A stretch of 7,703 nucleotides of DNA from Dehalococcoidia bacterium LH_S1 (GTDB taxonomy: Bacteria; Chloroflexota; Dehalococcoidia; SZUA-161; SpSt-899). Made by a program: the position numbers and the translations under genes. The notes beneath the pieces are model-generated. The model worked only from the letters and a program-made list of their open reading frames with translations. It made no database searches and was not told where the DNA came from. The stretch covers positions 1-7,703 of the forward strand of contig JAGXOF010000042.1 of the NCBI GenBank assembly GCA_023660035.1. Reading direction: 5' to 3'. Shown here one piece after another: positions 6,163 through 7,703 of this stretch (positions are counted from its first letter, which is position 1; each line of letters starts with the position of its first letter).

Positions 6163-7506
6163 TCATTCTTGCGTTTCCGCTTCCTCCTCTGAACCCTCCT
6201 GTGCCTGTTGCTCGCCTGACTCGGACTCAGCGGAACCCTCAGTAGTAGCGAGTTCCACCAATCTATCTATTGTCTTGCGCAGGCGGAGTTCGTTACGGAT
6301 TCTCTCACGGGATTCCTCAGAGTTCATCAGTTGCTGTAGGTTTTGGTTATCGCCGAACTCTTGCATCCTGCGTCTCAACTCGGCATCGATGTCCTCATCG
6401 GATACCTCAACATTCTCCGCTTCCGCGACCTTATTTAGTAAAAGTGAATTACCCACTCTTTTCTCAGCGTTGGGGCGTGATTCCTCTCGTAGTTCCTCTT
6501 CCGTTGATCCCTTGATCCTGAGGAAATTCTCCAGTTGCATCCCCCCGAGACGCGATAATTGATTCTGGATGGTAGACTCTATCTCCTGGTCGACAAGTAC
6601 GGAGGGGAATTCAACTTTAGACATATTCACTGCCTGCTCAATGGCCTGTGCCTCCACCTTCTGTTTTGCCTCTTGGTCCCTGGAGTTTTTCAGCCGGTCG
6701 GCAACCATCTCGCGAAGTTGTTCCACGGTCTCCACGTTTTGTTCCAGGCTTTTAGCGAATTCATCATTGACTTCGGGCAGCTTTTCTTCCTTTATCTCCG
6801 AGATAGAGACCTTGAAAGCGCACTCTTTACCCTGAAACTTTTCGGTGGAGAAATCTTCAGGAACGGTAAGCGTAAATTCCTTCTCTTCCCCACTCTGCAC
6901 CCCTACTATTTGGTCGACAAAACCAGGCAGAGGACTTGTTGATCCCTCTGAAAGAGTGAAAGCCTGACCTTTGTTGTCAAGCACTGTTTCACCGTCGATT
7001 GTACCTTCCACATCCATCGTAACCGAGTCGCCATAACGCGCCCCGCGTTCTACGGGTTCCCAGGACGCTTGATTGCGGCGGAGATTATCAATGGCTTCAT
7101 TGACACCTTCATCGGTTACGTTAACTTCCTCCGCAGTCACGCTAACAGAAGTATAATCTCCCAATTCCACTACGGGTTGTACGGGAACAGTGGCTTTGAA
7201 TATAGCAGGATCGGACTGGACCATTTCCATCTCTGGCTGGCCAATGGCATTAATATCCTGCTCATCGAGTGCCTTCTCATAGAGGTCCGGCACCAACTTG
7301 TCCAGTGCTTTACCTACCAGTGCATCTCTGCCGATGTGGCGTTCCAGTATCGCTCGAGGAGCTTTCCCTTTTCGGAAACCCGGAACCTCGACTCTGTTTA
7401 CCAGCCTACGATACGCGGATTCCAGGGACTGTTCCATCTCCTCCGGTTCCGCCTCGACATTCAAGACTACCTGGCAACCTTCGATTCTCTCTGCTGATGC
7501 TTTCAA
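6163..7506 (-). CDS. tig: Trigger factor (ribosome-associated chaperone)
   Basis: Trigger factor binds the ribosome exit tunnel through uL23 and shields nascent chains; its middle domain is a peptidyl-prolyl isomerase. The 447 residues show the whole architecture. The N-terminal ribosome-binding domain carries the signature GFRKGKAPR (43-51). The FKBP-like PPIase domain is at about 158-242 (GDSVTMDVEGTIDGE...LPGFVDQIVG...). A long helical C-terminal chaperone domain covers about 243-420. An acidic low-complexity tail (about 422-447, rich in Glu, Ser and Gln) is likely unstructured. The start is TTG at 7506, with AGGGGG 4 nt upstream. It fits the family (MKASAERIEGCQVVLNVE against the usual MKV...EK.EG), and no in-frame ATG lies upstream before a stop. 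A strong promoter stands about 35 nt upstream. First gene of the tig-clpP operon. Confidence 0.97.
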   Translation of the reverse strand: MKASAERIEGCQVVLNVEAEPEEMEQSLESAYRRLVNRVEVPGFRKGKAPRAILERHIGRDALVGKALDKLVPDLYEKALDEQDINAIGQPEMEMVQSDPAIFKATVPVQPVVELGDYTSVSVTAEEVNVTDEGVNEAIDNLRRNQASWEPVERGARYGDSVTMDVEGTIDGETVLDNKGQAFTLSEGSTSPLPGFVDQIVGVQSGEEKEFTLTVPEDFSTEKFQGKECAFKVSISEIKEEKLPEVNDEFAKSLEQNVETVEQLREMVADRLKNSRDQEAKQKVEAQAIEQAVNMSKVEFPSVLVDQEIESTIQNQLSRLGGMQLENFLRIKGSTEEELREESRPNAEKRVGNSLLLNKVAEAENVEVSDEDIDAELRRRMQEFGDNQNLQQLMNSEESRERIRNELRLRKTIDRLVELATTEGSAESESGEQQAQEGSEEEAETQE

Positions 7507-7539
7507 TTTTCCCCCTATCAGTCCCTACTGGCAATCTCT

Positions 7540-7568
7540 ATTATAGCAGTGAAGTGCCTGATTGCGAA
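7540..7568 (-). promoter_or_regulatory. Sigma-70-type promoter of tig-clpP
   Basis: On the minus strand the -10 is a perfect TATAAT (7545-7540) preceded by TGC, making an extended -10. The -35 TTCGCA (7568-7563) has 4 of 6 matches and the spacer is 17 nt. The predicted start near 7533 gives a leader of about 27 nt before the TTG. This is the best promoter in the window. Confidence 0.7.
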
Positions 7569-7573
7569 ACCCC

Positions 7574-7615
7574 ACTCTCTTCCAATACAAAATGACTCTC
7601 TTCCAATACAAAATG
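7574..7615. repeat. Perfect 2 x 21-bp tandem repeat upstream of the tig promoter
   Basis: Two identical adjacent 21-bp units, 7574-7594 and 7595-7615, each beginning ACTCTCTTCC and ending ACAAAATG. They lie 5 bp beyond the -35 element, at about -41 to -82 relative to the predicted start. A 21-bp period is two helical turns, so both units face the same side of the DNA, as expected for paired regulator sites. GAGAGTG (7622-7628) is an inverse copy of CACTCTC (7573-7579). The repeat does not match the CIRCE (HrcA) or CtsR operators known from heat-shock genes. Confidence 0.75.
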
Positions 7616-7640
7616 GGCCTGGAGAGTGTCTCGATTTCCA

Positions 7641-7687
7641 AAGGAAAAGGCTCTGTACGCAGCAAGTGTTGCTAAGAGGCCCTCCTT
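7641..7687 (-). terminator. Possible terminator of an upstream minus-strand gene
   Basis: Read on the minus strand, AAGGA, GG-c-CTC, AGCAA-CAC-TTGCT, GAG-CC, TTTTCCTT forms a compound hairpin: a 5-bp inner stem, a 5-bp bulged middle stem and a possible outer AAGGA/TCCTT pairing. The middle stem is followed by TTTTCCTTT. It would end a transcript coming from beyond the right edge, before the tig promoter. The stem is irregular, so confidence is low. No coding sequence was seen in 7507-7703. Confidence 0.3.
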
Positions 7688-7703
7688 ATTTTGGCAATTG
7701 AGC

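Noticed and set aside
6119..6562. 147-residue Ser-rich ORF opposite the 3' end of tig
   Set aside because: Its Ser-rich composition is the reverse complement of the Glu/Arg-rich trigger factor C-terminus.
7615..7682. GGGCCT (7615-7620) and AGGCCC (7677-7682) inverted pair
   Set aside because: Only 6 bp with 56 nt between the arms, and the right arm pairs better locally.
7683..7689. AAGGAGG on the minus strand upstream of tig
   Set aside because: No ATG, GTG or TTG follows at a usable distance, and the stretch fits better as part of the compound hairpin.

Overview
The window reads as a chromosomal segment from a bacterium, most likely a member of the Chloroflexota (Dehalococcoidia-like). This rests on recalled family resemblance: a double zinc-ribbon protein with the CxxC...VPFxPxxDRPVYCxxC signature, a DUF503 protein next to an MrfA-type helicase, and moderate GC. 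It was not tested by a search. No mobile element, CRISPR array, rRNA or convincing tRNA was found, and the content is mostly housekeeping.

Layout. From 1 to 1717 (+) there is the 3' part of an RluD-family 23S rRNA pseudouridine synthase, overlapping by 4 nt (ATGA) with mnmA, the tRNA U34 2-thiolase. From 1830 to 2300 (+) lies a small two-helix membrane protein resembling DUF6232. It is flanked on both sides by dyads sharing TAAAATAC, which also look like -10 elements. From 2536 to 5511 (+) there is a zinc-ribbon protein, a DUF503 protein and a large DEAH helicase of the MrfA/YprA type with a C-terminal zinc-binding (DUF1998) domain; the last two are 3 nt apart. From 7506 down to 5535 (-) lies tig-clpP (trigger factor, then the ClpP protease subunit). 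It is driven by a near-consensus extended -10 promoter, with a perfect 2 x 21-bp tandem repeat just upstream of the -35. The two gene blocks converge at about 5511-5535, where a 10-bp perfect inverted repeat spans the junction.

How the genes work together. rluD and mnmA are both RNA-modification genes and are translationally coupled. Tig and ClpP cover folding of nascent chains and degradation of failed proteins, a classic pairing, but clpX does not follow clpP here. The helicase is probably a DNA-repair enzyme, and its link to DUF503 and the zinc-ribbon protein is only positional.

The points most worth following up are non-coding: the nested 42-bp dyad before the DUF6232 gene, its partner after that gene, and the 21-bp tandem repeat before tig. 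In the proteins, the three-cysteine pattern of MnmA is the most interesting point. No clearly new multi-gene system was seen.
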